DNA from: Spirochaetia bacterium
GTDB taxonomy: Bacteria > Spirochaetota > Leptospiria > Leptospirales > Leptonemataceae
Length of the DNA stretch: 8,472 bases
NCBI GenBank assembly: GCA_029880625.1
Contig: JAOUOA010000089.1
Location: 1 to 8,472 of the forward strand
Reading direction: 5' to 3'
Position 1 is the first letter of the stretch. The number at the start of each line of letters is the position of its first letter. Positions 1 through 6,235 of this stretch are shown piece by piece. The position numbers and the translations under genes are program-made. Under the pieces are notes generated by a model. It was given only the letters and a program-made list of their open reading frames with translations. It had not been told where the DNA came from and made no database searches.

Positions 1-1
1 T

Positions 2-385
2 GCCGCACGCACTGTATCTCAGACCACTGCCTGCGGCACAGGAGTACATTATTATACCCTGGCTTACATGCAGAAAATCAATGCTGATTTTCAAACCACA
101 GCTCTGGAAGGTCTGAAAGTTAGTTCTTTTCCAACAGCTTCAACGCTCTGCGGGGCCGACATTGTTAAATTCGGCATTTTCAACGGAAACGGCTTTGTTG
201 CTGATAATCTGTCTTCGCTATCCGTTCCTGCTGGCTACCCGGATCCGGGTGTGACGTACGGAGTGCAGGCTGAATTTAATAAAATCGGAACGGCTCCAGG
301 TGGAGCTGGAACCTACGATGACCTTACCCAGACAGCCATTGATTCAAGCGCACCAGCATTTCGGACTCCAAATGATCCTCCCTGA
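2..385 (+). CDS. 3' part of an unrecognised, probably exported protein
   Basis: The reading frame is open from the left edge to a TGA stop, so this is the C-terminal part (about 127 residues) of a longer protein whose start lies outside the window. An internal ATG at 68 is not a convincing start, because the frame continues upstream with protein-like composition. The visible part is rich in Gly, Ala, Ser, Thr and Pro. It has two cysteines (in TACGT and TLCGAD), few charged residues and no membrane segment. It ends in a proline-rich tail. This composition resembles secreted or surface proteins and lipoproteins, but I recognise no family. The diheme peroxidase gene begins 21 bases downstream on the same strand, so the two are probably co-transcribed. 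It could be a periplasmic partner or substrate of that enzyme; this rests on position only. Confidence 0.7.
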   Translation, partial: AARTVSQTTACGTGVHYYTLAYMQKINADFQTTALEGLKVSSFPTASTLCGADIVKFGIFNGNGFVADNLSSLSVPAGYPDPGVTYGVQAEFNKIGTAPGGAGTYDDLTQTAIDSSAPAFRTPNDPP

Positions 386-406
386 TTCTTTAGAACCGGC
401 GCTGAT

Positions 407-1603
407 ATGATAAATCAAAAAGCTGTTTTTTTGATCCTGGCTGCGCCTCCTGTGTTATTATCTGTTTTTTTTAATGATTGCAGACTTCCTGAATCATTTT
501 CTGCAGAAAAATGCGAAGCATACTCTTTTTCCATTCCTGAAACTTTACCTCCGCCGGTCATCCCAGACGATAACTGCATCAATGAGGCAAAAGTCAGTCT
601 TGGAAGAATGCTCTTTTATGAAAAAAAACTTTCCAGAAATGAAAACGGCTCCTGTTCCACCTGCCATATCCAGCGTTTTGCATTTTCCGATAATCGAAGC
701 CGTGCAAAGGGAACAACAGGAATGATCCATCCCCGCAATACCCCCGGCCTTGCCAATGCAGGACACCTGAAAGCTCTCACCTGGAGCGCTCCACTTCTCG
801 GACGGCTTCAGAATCAGGCAATCAATCCGCTTTTCTCTGCCGACGGATCGGAAAGCATTGTCGAACTGGGAATTGGACGAATGGAAGATATTGTCATTCG
901 CCGCTTGAGGGAAGATCAAAAATACAATCCATTATTTAAAAAAGCATTCGGAGATCCGGAAATTACGTTTCCAAGAATTGCAAAAGCTCTTGAAGCATTT
1001 CAGCTGACGTTCATTTCATTTCAAAGCGATTATGATACAGGGAACATGAGCCCATCTGCTCTCAGAGGTCAGAAGGTTTTTCAAAATTCCGGCTGTACAA
1101 ACTGTCATTCAGGGATTTTATTCAATGAACCCGCTTCAATGAAGAACACTTACGATCTTTTTAAAAATATCGGTCTTTATAACATTGGCGGTAAAGGGGA
1201 CTATCCCGATTACCGGCTCCACGGCAGAGCCGCATTAAAAATGACCCAGGGTCTTTATTCGCAGTCTGGAAACCCTGCAGACAGAGGCCGCTTTCGCATA
1301 CCTTCCCTTCGGAATCTTGCCTATACAGCTCCCTATATGCATGACGGAAGCATACCGACACTGAACGGAGTTGTGGAACATTTTAATGCGGGAGGAAGAA
1401 ATATCAAAACTGGACCATTTAAAGGCGATGGAAGGGAAAACCCGCTTAAAGACCCGGCCATTTCGCCGCTGAACCTATCCCGGACAGAGAAAGAAGATCT
1501 TCTGTCCTTTCTTCTTGCACTGTCCGATTTCTGTTTTACAGTAAATCCGGAATTCAGCGATCCCAATCTGCCGCCGCCTGCAAAACCCGATTTCTGCAGA
1601 TAA
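407..1603 (+). CDS. Diheme cytochrome c peroxidase, MauG/CcpA family
   Basis: This is a predicted periplasmic diheme c-type enzyme. The family reduces hydrogen peroxide or oxidises a partner protein through high-valent iron. Residues 1-22 form a hydrophobic export signal (ILAAPPVLLSVFF). The two haem-binding motifs are CSTCH at 83-87 and CTNCH at 230-234. NTPGLANAGH (111-120) and W126 match the family core, W126 being the likely inter-haem tryptophan. Q137 and E153 may correspond to the catalytic-pocket Gln and Glu. The C-terminal haem domain carries RIPSLRNLAYTAPYMHDGS (297-315). Counting from HDG, the usual distal ligand position (Met in CcpA, Tyr in MauG) falls on F326. Additional cysteines occur at 25, 36, 57, 376 and 397. 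The length of 398 residues is normal for exported members. The start has no clear Shine-Dalgarno sequence, but the signal segment follows it directly. The natural substrate cannot be read from the sequence. Confidence 0.93.
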   Translation: MINQKAVFLILAAPPVLLSVFFNDCRLPESFSAEKCEAYSFSIPETLPPPVIPDDNCINEAKVSLGRMLFYEKKLSRNENGSCSTCHIQRFAFSDNRSRAKGTTGMIHPRNTPGLANAGHLKALTWSAPLLGRLQNQAINPLFSADGSESIVELGIGRMEDIVIRRLREDQKYNPLFKKAFGDPEITFPRIAKALEAFQLTFISFQSDYDTGNMSPSALRGQKVFQNSGCTNCHSGILFNEPASMKNTYDLFKNIGLYNIGGKGDYPDYRLHGRAALKMTQGLYSQSGNPADRGRFRIPSLRNLAYTAPYMHDGSIPTLNGVVEHFNAGGRNIKTGPFKGDGRENPLKDPAISPLNLSRTEKEDLLSFLLALSDFCFTVNPEFSDPNLPPPAKPDFCR

Positions 1604-1621
1604 AAATCAGTGACTGATTTT
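1603..1621. terminator. Candidate weak bidirectional terminator between convergent genes
   Basis: AAAATCAGT and ACTGATTTT form a perfect 9-base inverted repeat around a single central G. It fills the gap between the stop of the peroxidase gene (TAA, 1601-1603) and the stop of the convergent helicase gene (1623-1625 on the other strand). A run of A precedes the stem and a run of T ends it, so each strand would read stem then U-rich. A realistic hairpin has about 7 pairs and a 5-base loop with only one G-C pair, so it would be weak. Its position favours a shared terminator; the low stability argues against an efficient one. Confidence 0.4.
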
Positions 1622-1622
1622 C

Positions 1623-4373
1623 TCAATCAAACCGGTAAATCTGCATTACATTCAGCATAACTGAAATTCGGCTTTCCCGTTTCATTTTTTCAAGAGCTGC
1701 CTGCATTTCATCCGATGTCCTCCGGAATTCATTTTCCGTCCGGCTTAAAAGAGCCCGGTTTTCGACTGTGGGATTCATTCGATAACGAAGTTTATGCCTG
1801 TCTCTTTTTTCATCCAGCTGGCGAATTTTTTTTCCATAGCTGATTTCAATTTTATATTCTTCTTTTTTAAAAACGCTGTGCAGTCTTACCTGAAGATCTT
1901 GCGAACGCTTTTCCGCTTCTTTCTGAATCATTGATTCTGCATACTCGCAGGTCCGAATCAGTTCTTTTCTGTCCATATCCGGAAATAAAAAAGGGCTACG
2001 GTTCGCAAAAAGGTCATCGCATCGAAACCCCGGAGGAATTAAAAGTTCATCCGGAATTTCAACTTCTGTATTCGGATCATCCGGAATCAGACAGCTTAAA
2101 AGATCAGAACGGTCCAGGCCGTTTATATACTGTACGAGAAAAATAAAATAATAGCCTTTTTTAAAACGGCCTTCCGACGGCAGACGAATGATGCTTTTTT
2201 TTATATCATGCCTTAAAAAATACTGGAGGGCATTTTCCACAAGCGGATGGCCCGCCGCTAAAAATTCGCAGGACTCATTTTCAAGAGCCGCTTCAGACCG
2301 GAATGTGGCTGTTTTTTCACTGTCTGTGAATCTGTCCGTGAGAAGATATTCTGAAAATCTGCCGGGAAAGTTACGGTCAATAATTTTTCTGAGCGAAAAA
2401 CGCTCATCTTCCTGAAGCTTTAAATAACTCAGAGTCACTTTTTCAATATTGTCATTGTCAAGCGATCGGTCCTTTTTTGTGTGCCGGTAATAATCGTCAA
2501 GATTGAAATCAACCATCTGCGGCGATACAAGCTCATTCAGGCGTGTATAGCCTGTATCCGCAAGTTTCAGCATTTCATTCAATTCCTGATTGAATTCCTT
2601 TTTTGTCTTCTTGCCGGTTATAAACTGCATAAATTTGTTTTGAAAAATATTTTCGTCTTCAATGGCGCCCAAAAGAGCGTCAGAAGGACCGATAGATTCC
2701 TCAAAAAGCCGAATTTTATCTTCCAGAACTTCCAGCACGCGCTCTGCAACAGTATCGCGTGTAGAAAAATTAAAAATATAGACATCATTCGCCTGTCCGA
2801 ATCGATGAATCCGTCCAATTCTCTGCTCGATTTTAAGCGGAGACCATGGGAGGTCATAATTGACCAGAACATTCCCGAACTGAAGGTTTCTGCCTTCACC
2901 CCCCGCTTCAGTACAGATAAAAACCTCCGTCTTTTCTTTGAACTCCAGAACGGCATCTTCTTTCTGCTGAACACTCAGTGAGCCATGAAATAAAGTTACG
3001 AGAAAATCCTGCAGATTTTCAGCAATGTAGTCCTGCGTTGTGCGAAACTGAGTAAAAATAATGAATTTTTTATGGCCTTTTTTTCTGAGTCTGTAAAGCG
3101 TCTCTTTCAATTTTACAAGCTTTTTATCCTGCTGGATACCCCGTCCCAGAAGACAGAGATGATTCAGAATGAGGATTTCTTTTCGAATTTCCTTCAAGCT
3201 TTTCGCCTTTTCTTCCAGAATGCTTTCAAATCCGTCTTCCGGAATTTCCATATCATCCAGCTGCTCAAAATCAAAGTCAAAATCATTATTTTCCAGAAAC
3301 TGAGAAGTCTGATGGAGCTGGGTTTCAAGCTTCTGGCGTCTTCGTTCAAGAGCTCTGAGAAGCGCTCTTGTTGATGAATCCAGAAGCCTCTGAAATACAA
3401 TCATAACAAAACCTGCAGCCCGGTTTTTTTCCTGCATGGCCAGATTATATTCCCGTTTTACATATTCGGTGGTGGCGTCATAAAAATTTCGTTCATCGGG
3501 CGAAAGTTCAAAACGAATGGTTGTGGCAAATCGTTTGGTAAAGCCGCCCACTTCAACCTTTCTTCTTCGAATCAGAACACGGGAGATTTTATCCTTCAGC
3601 TTGAACGCATTTTCTTTGCCGAATTCTTCCAGAAAAGCGGAATGAGGTCCGAGAAGATGCTGATCAACCAGACGGATTAAATAGAAAAGCTCTTCCAGTT
3701 TTCCCCGGAAAGGAGTAGCAGAAAGAAGCAATACAGCCGATGTTTTCTGGGCAATTTTTTCTGCAAAGGCATATGCCCGGGTGACTTTAGAATAATCCCG
3801 TCTGAGCCGGTGGGCTTCATCAAAAACAGCAATATCCCATCGGTATTTAAGAACAGACTCTGAATATTTATCATTTTTTATAAAGTCAATGGATGTAATG
3901 ATTTTTTTATAACGGGTCCAGTTGCCTGAAATTTGATGAAAATTTTTACGGGAGAGAATAATAAAATCCTCATTGAATTTATTTTTCATTTCCTGCTGCC
4001 ATTGGACCATCAAGGTTGCAGGAACAGCTACAAGAACGCGCGAAAATCCTTTCCGCAGCATTAATTCTTTTATAATCAGCCCGGCTTCAACCGTTTTCCC
4101 GAGTCCCACCTCATCTGCCAGAATAAAACGAGGCTTTAAAGCATTGGAAACTCTGTATGTCGCTTCAATTTGATGCGGGAGCAGACGGGTTCTTGAATTG
4201 GAAAGACTGGAAAGTTTATCAAATATATGGGAAATTTTAATCCGGGTTGCATCGAGAATCCCTAAAGCAATATCATATTCTTCAGGACTTTTCAGTTCCT
4301 GAAAATCTTCAAGAGAAGATTGTATGCTCTTTTGCCGAATCCCTGTTTCAAATGGAAGTAAGTCCTGCACCAA
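1623..4373 (-). CDS. SNF2-family helicase/ATPase, HepA/RapA-like
   Basis: This is a cytoplasmic SNF2-type ATPase, a class that translocates on double-stranded DNA and remodels protein-DNA complexes. Visible motifs in order are: the Gln-type motif LLPHQIEA (64-71), Walker A ADEVGLGKT (86-94), DEAH (185-188), LSATPFRG (motif III, 218-224), motif IV FTQFRTT (440-446), motif V near TEAGGEGRNLQF (488-499) and motif VI QRIGRIHRFGQ (517-527). Between the two lobes lies a charged helical insert (about 335-430) with a strongly acidic stretch at 361-383. Residues from about 560 to 916 match no domain I can name, and about 805-900 look coiled-coil. It resembles RapA/HepA in ATPase motifs and length (RapA is 968 residues) but shows only about 60 residues before the helicase core. 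The DISARM helicase DrmD has a similar core, yet no methylase or other defence gene is adjacent. The start is TTG: a TAG lies in frame two codons upstream, and a good Shine-Dalgarno sequence precedes the TTG. Confidence 0.92.
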   Translation of the reverse strand: MVQDLLPFETGIRQKSIQSSLEDFQELKSPEEYDIALGILDATRIKISHIFDKLSSLSNSRTRLLPHQIEATYRVSNALKPRFILADEVGLGKTVEAGLIIKELMLRKGFSRVLVAVPATLMVQWQQEMKNKFNEDFIILSRKNFHQISGNWTRYKKIITSIDFIKNDKYSESVLKYRWDIAVFDEAHRLRRDYSKVTRAYAFAEKIAQKTSAVLLLSATPFRGKLEELFYLIRLVDQHLLGPHSAFLEEFGKENAFKLKDKISRVLIRRRKVEVGGFTKRFATTIRFELSPDERNFYDATTEYVKREYNLAMQEKNRAAGFVMIVFQRLLDSSTRALLRALERRRQKLETQLHQTSQFLENNDFDFDFEQLDDMEIPEDGFESILEEKAKSLKEIRKEILILNHLCLLGRGIQQDKKLVKLKETLYRLRKKGHKKFIIFTQFRTTQDYIAENLQDFLVTLFHGSLSVQQKEDAVLEFKEKTEVFICTEAGGEGRNLQFGNVLVNYDLPWSPLKIEQRIGRIHRFGQANDVYIFNFSTRDTVAERVLEVLEDKIRLFEESIGPSDALLGAIEDENIFQNKFMQFITGKKTKKEFNQELNEMLKLADTGYTRLNELVSPQMVDFNLDDYYRHTKKDRSLDNDNIEKVTLSYLKLQEDERFSLRKIIDRNFPGRFSEYLLTDRFTDSEKTATFRSEAALENESCEFLAAGHPLVENALQYFLRHDIKKSIIRLPSEGRFKKGYYFIFLVQYINGLDRSDLLSCLIPDDPNTEVEIPDELLIPPGFRCDDLFANRSPFLFPDMDRKELIRTCEYAESMIQKEAEKRSQDLQVRLHSVFKKEEYKIEISYGKKIRQLDEKRDRHKLRYRMNPTVENRALLSRTENEFRRTSDEMQAALEKMKRESRISVMLNVMQIYRFD

Positions 4374-4382
4374 TTTCTAAAT

Positions 4383-4388
4383 TCCTTC
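4383..4388 (-). promoter_or_regulatory. Ribosome binding site fixing the TTG start of the helicase
   Basis: On the - strand GAAGGA lies 9 bases before TTG (4373-4371), which is immediately followed by GTG. An in-frame TAG sits two codons before the TTG and no ATG occurs in frame until well inside the ATPase core, so translation must start at this TTG or at the following GTG. The 9-base spacing favours TTG; the GTG would have 12. Confidence 0.65.
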
Positions 4389-4511
4389 AGGCAATTGAAT
4401 GTAACACTTTGCCGGATTATGTCGTATTTGTCATCAAAGTTTTTTCTCTTAATTTATGCATCCTTTTTTTCAGAAAGACTCCCGGAAAAGATTTCTGTCT
4501 TTTATTAAGTC

Positions 4512-4520
4512 TGTTATAAA
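4512..4520 (+). promoter_or_regulatory. Candidate extended -10 promoter for the TPR lipoprotein gene
   Basis: TGTTATAAA fits the extended -10 form TGn-TATAAT with one mismatch. Transcription would begin near 4527 and leave a leader of about 50 bases before the ATG at 4576. No good -35 hexamer is seen upstream, which is tolerated for extended -10 promoters. The surroundings are AT-rich, so chance occurrence is a real possibility. Confidence 0.3.
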
Positions 4521-4575
4521 TTAAATTAAGAAAATCCTTGAGTATCTTTTCGCGTTTGAAGATTTGGATTAAAAT

Positions 4576-5616
4576 ATGGATTATAGCAAACTCATAATCA
4601 TTTTTCTGCCTCTTATTCTTTTTCTTTCCTGCAGAGCTCAAATTATCAACGGAGAAAAAATCTCATCAGAAAAAAGCTACATCCTTTATCAAAAAAAGGA
4701 AAAATATTCAAGAAAAGAAGTAAAAGATTTACTGCAGGGCTCCCCCGATTCCGGCTATAAAAAGAAAAATGATCTTGCGGTCTATCTGATCCGGAAAGGA
4801 AAAATCGACAAAGGAACATATATATTATATAAATTGACAAGGAACAGTTCTTTAAATGACAGGGTTCCCTATTTGAACCTGGGAAAAGTTTTTTCCATCG
4901 CAGGAAATCATGAAAAACTCATTGAAACCTATTCCCTGATGCTTTCTCATAAAGCTCTCAATGAGCATGAGGCGTTTGTTTTTGCAAAGCAGCTTTTTTC
5001 AGAAAAAAAAGAAACAGAATCTTACTATTTAATTCATTCTCTTTATATGACATCAGAAAATAAAATACAATATGCATTCTGGCTTGCACAATTTCATCTT
5101 GAAAAAGCCGAATTTGCCAGAGCCGTTGATTTTTATTCAAAAATCCTTTCGGAGGATCCCAATAACAAAGTCGCTCTTTTTACAACAGGTTATATTTACA
5201 GCATGGGAAATGATCATACCCGAGCAACTGTTTATCTGGAGCTTGCAAAACAACACGGGTACAATCAAACAGCCGTCAATTATTATCTGGCCCGCTCGTA
5301 TTTCGGGCTGGGAAGGCTGAACGAAGCTCTCAATGCAGTCCGTCTCATACCCGTATCCGCGAAAGATTTCAATACTGCGGCTCTTCACGGCGATATACTT
5401 ATTGCTAGAAATTTTTCCTCGGATATAAAATTCCTTCTGAGAAATAAAAAAGAAACAGAAAAAATGAAGCTTTTACACCACTGGTACAGAACAGGTTTTG
5501 AAGAAGATCCTGACCGGATAAACAATGATAAAACTAAAAAAAGATTCAACAGCGGTTCAGGACATATTCTGAGAACTCTTGAGGCTTCAAAAAAAGAATT
5601 TATTCAGCTTTACTGA
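4576..5616 (+). CDS. TPR-repeat lipoprotein of unknown role
   Basis: The N-terminus is a classic lipoprotein signal: a short polar start with one lysine, the hydrophobic core LIIIFLPLILFLSC, and C19 as the likely lipidated residue after Leu-Phe-Leu-Ser. The mature part is almost entirely helical. At least three tetratricopeptide-like repeats can be aligned: about 164-197 (A171, A183, Y187, P195), 198-231 (G205, Y208, A217, A224) and 232-260 (A239, Y242, A251). A fourth, weaker one lies near 97-130. TPR lipoproteins act as protein-interaction scaffolds in the periplasm or on the outer membrane; no partner can be named here. The last 60 residues are basic and not clearly TPR. The start has only a weak GGA 7 bases upstream. 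The 3' end overlaps the convergent amidase gene by 7 bases. Confidence 0.85.
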   Translation: MDYSKLIIIFLPLILFLSCRAQIINGEKISSEKSYILYQKKEKYSRKEVKDLLQGSPDSGYKKKNDLAVYLIRKGKIDKGTYILYKLTRNSSLNDRVPYLNLGKVFSIAGNHEKLIETYSLMLSHKALNEHEAFVFAKQLFSEKKETESYYLIHSLYMTSENKIQYAFWLAQFHLEKAEFARAVDFYSKILSEDPNNKVALFTTGYIYSMGNDHTRATVYLELAKQHGYNQTAVNYYLARSYFGLGRLNEALNAVRLIPVSAKDFNTAALHGDILIARNFSSDIKFLLRNKKETEKMKLLHHWYRTGFEEDPDRINNDKTKKRFNSGSGHILRTLEASKKEFIQLY

Positions 5617-6218
5617 CTGACTGACTCCAGATTTTTCCGAACCTCCGATCTGAGTTTTACAATATCAAAATTTTTACCGGGACATGCCGTCTCCCAGAGT
5701 TCTCTGTGTGCGATAATTCTTTCCGGGGGGATCCCGTATTCCTGCGAAAGCATAGTTGTCAAATTAACAATGGATTCCCATTGAAGAGCGGGGACTGAAT
5801 GCCTCTCAAAATTTCCCACGATCGCTACTGCTATGCCGAAATAATTTACATAACTGACCTTTGTTGAATAATTAATACTTTTATTATCCCATAGATTGCT
5901 CTGCTCAATTTGGCCCATTGCAGTATTATAGGATCCATTATTTACAAGAAAATGATAGGCTATATCAGGCCATCCTCTTTCCTTCATATGGAGCCGCCTG
6001 TAATAAGCCAGATTCCCTATATCTGAAGCTGTATGGTGAATGACAATGTAGCGGAATCTTTTCTCTTTCCAGATATACTGAATCGATAAAAACAATATTA
6101 AAACAGCAAATGCAAAGAAAATATATTTTCTAAAACGGATAAAAAAACTCCTGAACGTTTTCCTTCCATCGAGATTTCTGCGATTCGGAAATGTACTGTT
6201 TTTTCTGGAAAAATCCAT
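5610..6218 (-). CDS. Membrane-anchored PGRP/amidase_2-type peptidoglycan amidase
   Basis: This is a predicted N-acetylmuramoyl-L-alanine amidase-like domain, which would cut the bond between the glycan and the stem peptide of peptidoglycan. Residues 1-31 are very basic and 32-49 form one transmembrane helix, giving an N-in anchor with the catalytic domain in the periplasm. The domain begins at RYIVIHHTA (56-64). By comparison with T7 lysozyme and PGRPs, the zinc ligands should be H61, H171 (AHREL) and C179 (ACPG), with Y88 in AYHF as the catalytic tyrosine. T177 stands where T7 lysozyme has lysine, as in amidase-active PGRPs. All zinc ligands are present, so it is probably active. It begins 14 bases after the acylase stop, with an AAAGG overlapping that stop, suggesting coupled translation. 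The 3' end overlaps the convergent TPR gene. Its target could be self cell wall (recycling or remodelling) or foreign wall. Confidence 0.88.
   Translation of the reverse strand: MDFSRKNSTFPNRRNLDGRKTFRSFFIRFRKYIFFAFAVLILFLSIQYIWKEKRFRYIVIHHTASDIGNLAYYRRLHMKERGWPDIAYHFLVNNGSYNTAMGQIEQSNLWDNKSINYSTKVSYVNYFGIAVAIVGNFERHSVPALQWESIVNLTTMLSQEYGIPPERIIAHRELWETACPGKNFDIVKLRSEVRKNLESVSQ
5612..5626. repeat. TGAC tetranucleotide repeat at a tail-to-tail gene overlap
   Basis: ACTGACTGACTGACT has a period of 4 bases and contains three TGAC units (5614-5625). The first TGA is the stop of the TPR lipoprotein gene. The other two TGAs fall in the remaining two frames, so all three rightward frames stop within 11 bases. 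On the other strand the same bases encode the last residues of the amidase (Glu-Ser-Val-Ser-Gln). This is a short run, possibly prone to slippage. Confidence 0.7.
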
Positions 6219-6235
6219 GCAAAGGTCTGCCTTTA
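6219..6235 (-). promoter_or_regulatory. Acylase stop overlapping a ribosome binding site for the amidase
   Basis: On the - strand TAAAGG contains both the acylase stop (TAA, 6235-6233) and a Shine-Dalgarno-like AAAGG about 11 bases before the amidase ATG (6218). The spacing is slightly long. With only 14 bases between the two genes, there is no room for a separate promoter or terminator, which supports a two-gene operon with possible translational coupling. Confidence 0.4.

Larger units (their letters stand above)
4374..4575. other. Divergent intergenic region between helicase and TPR lipoprotein
   Basis: This region of about 200 AT-rich bases separates two divergently transcribed genes, so it should hold both promoters. 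The helicase ribosome binding site lies at its left end. A candidate extended -10 element for the rightward gene lies near 4512-4520. I find no convincing -35/-10 pair for the helicase: a CATAAT-like hexamer exists on the - strand, but no -35 sits at usual spacing. No small open frame with a ribosome site and no strong hairpin is evident. Confidence 0.6.

Noticed and set aside
407..484. Peroxidase as a lipoprotein, with Cys25 lipidated
   Set aside because: Phe-Asn-Asp-Cys is a poor lipobox, with Asn-Asp directly before the Cys. An ordinary export signal or N-terminal anchor fits better.
545..919. 124-codon frame on the - strand opposite the peroxidase gene
   Set aside because: It overlaps the first haem motif and family core of the peroxidase, which is clearly the coding strand, and shows no family features of its own.
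2481..2981. 166-codon open frame on the + strand inside the helicase gene
   Set aside because: It lies antisense to the conserved helicase motifs V and VI. Its translation is rich in Phe, Ile and Leu as expected for the reverse of that code, and no ribosome site or known domain is visible.
1623..4373. Helicase as part of a DISARM defence island (DrmD)
   Set aside because: No DrmA, DrmB, DrmC or methyltransferase gene is present on either side. The neighbours are a diheme peroxidase and a TPR lipoprotein.
4448..4530. Inverted repeat TTAATTTAT / ATAAATTAA in the divergent intergenic region
   Set aside because: The 9-base arms are pure A/T and about 58 bases apart in AT-rich DNA. Chance explains this, and the arms would not make a stable hairpin.
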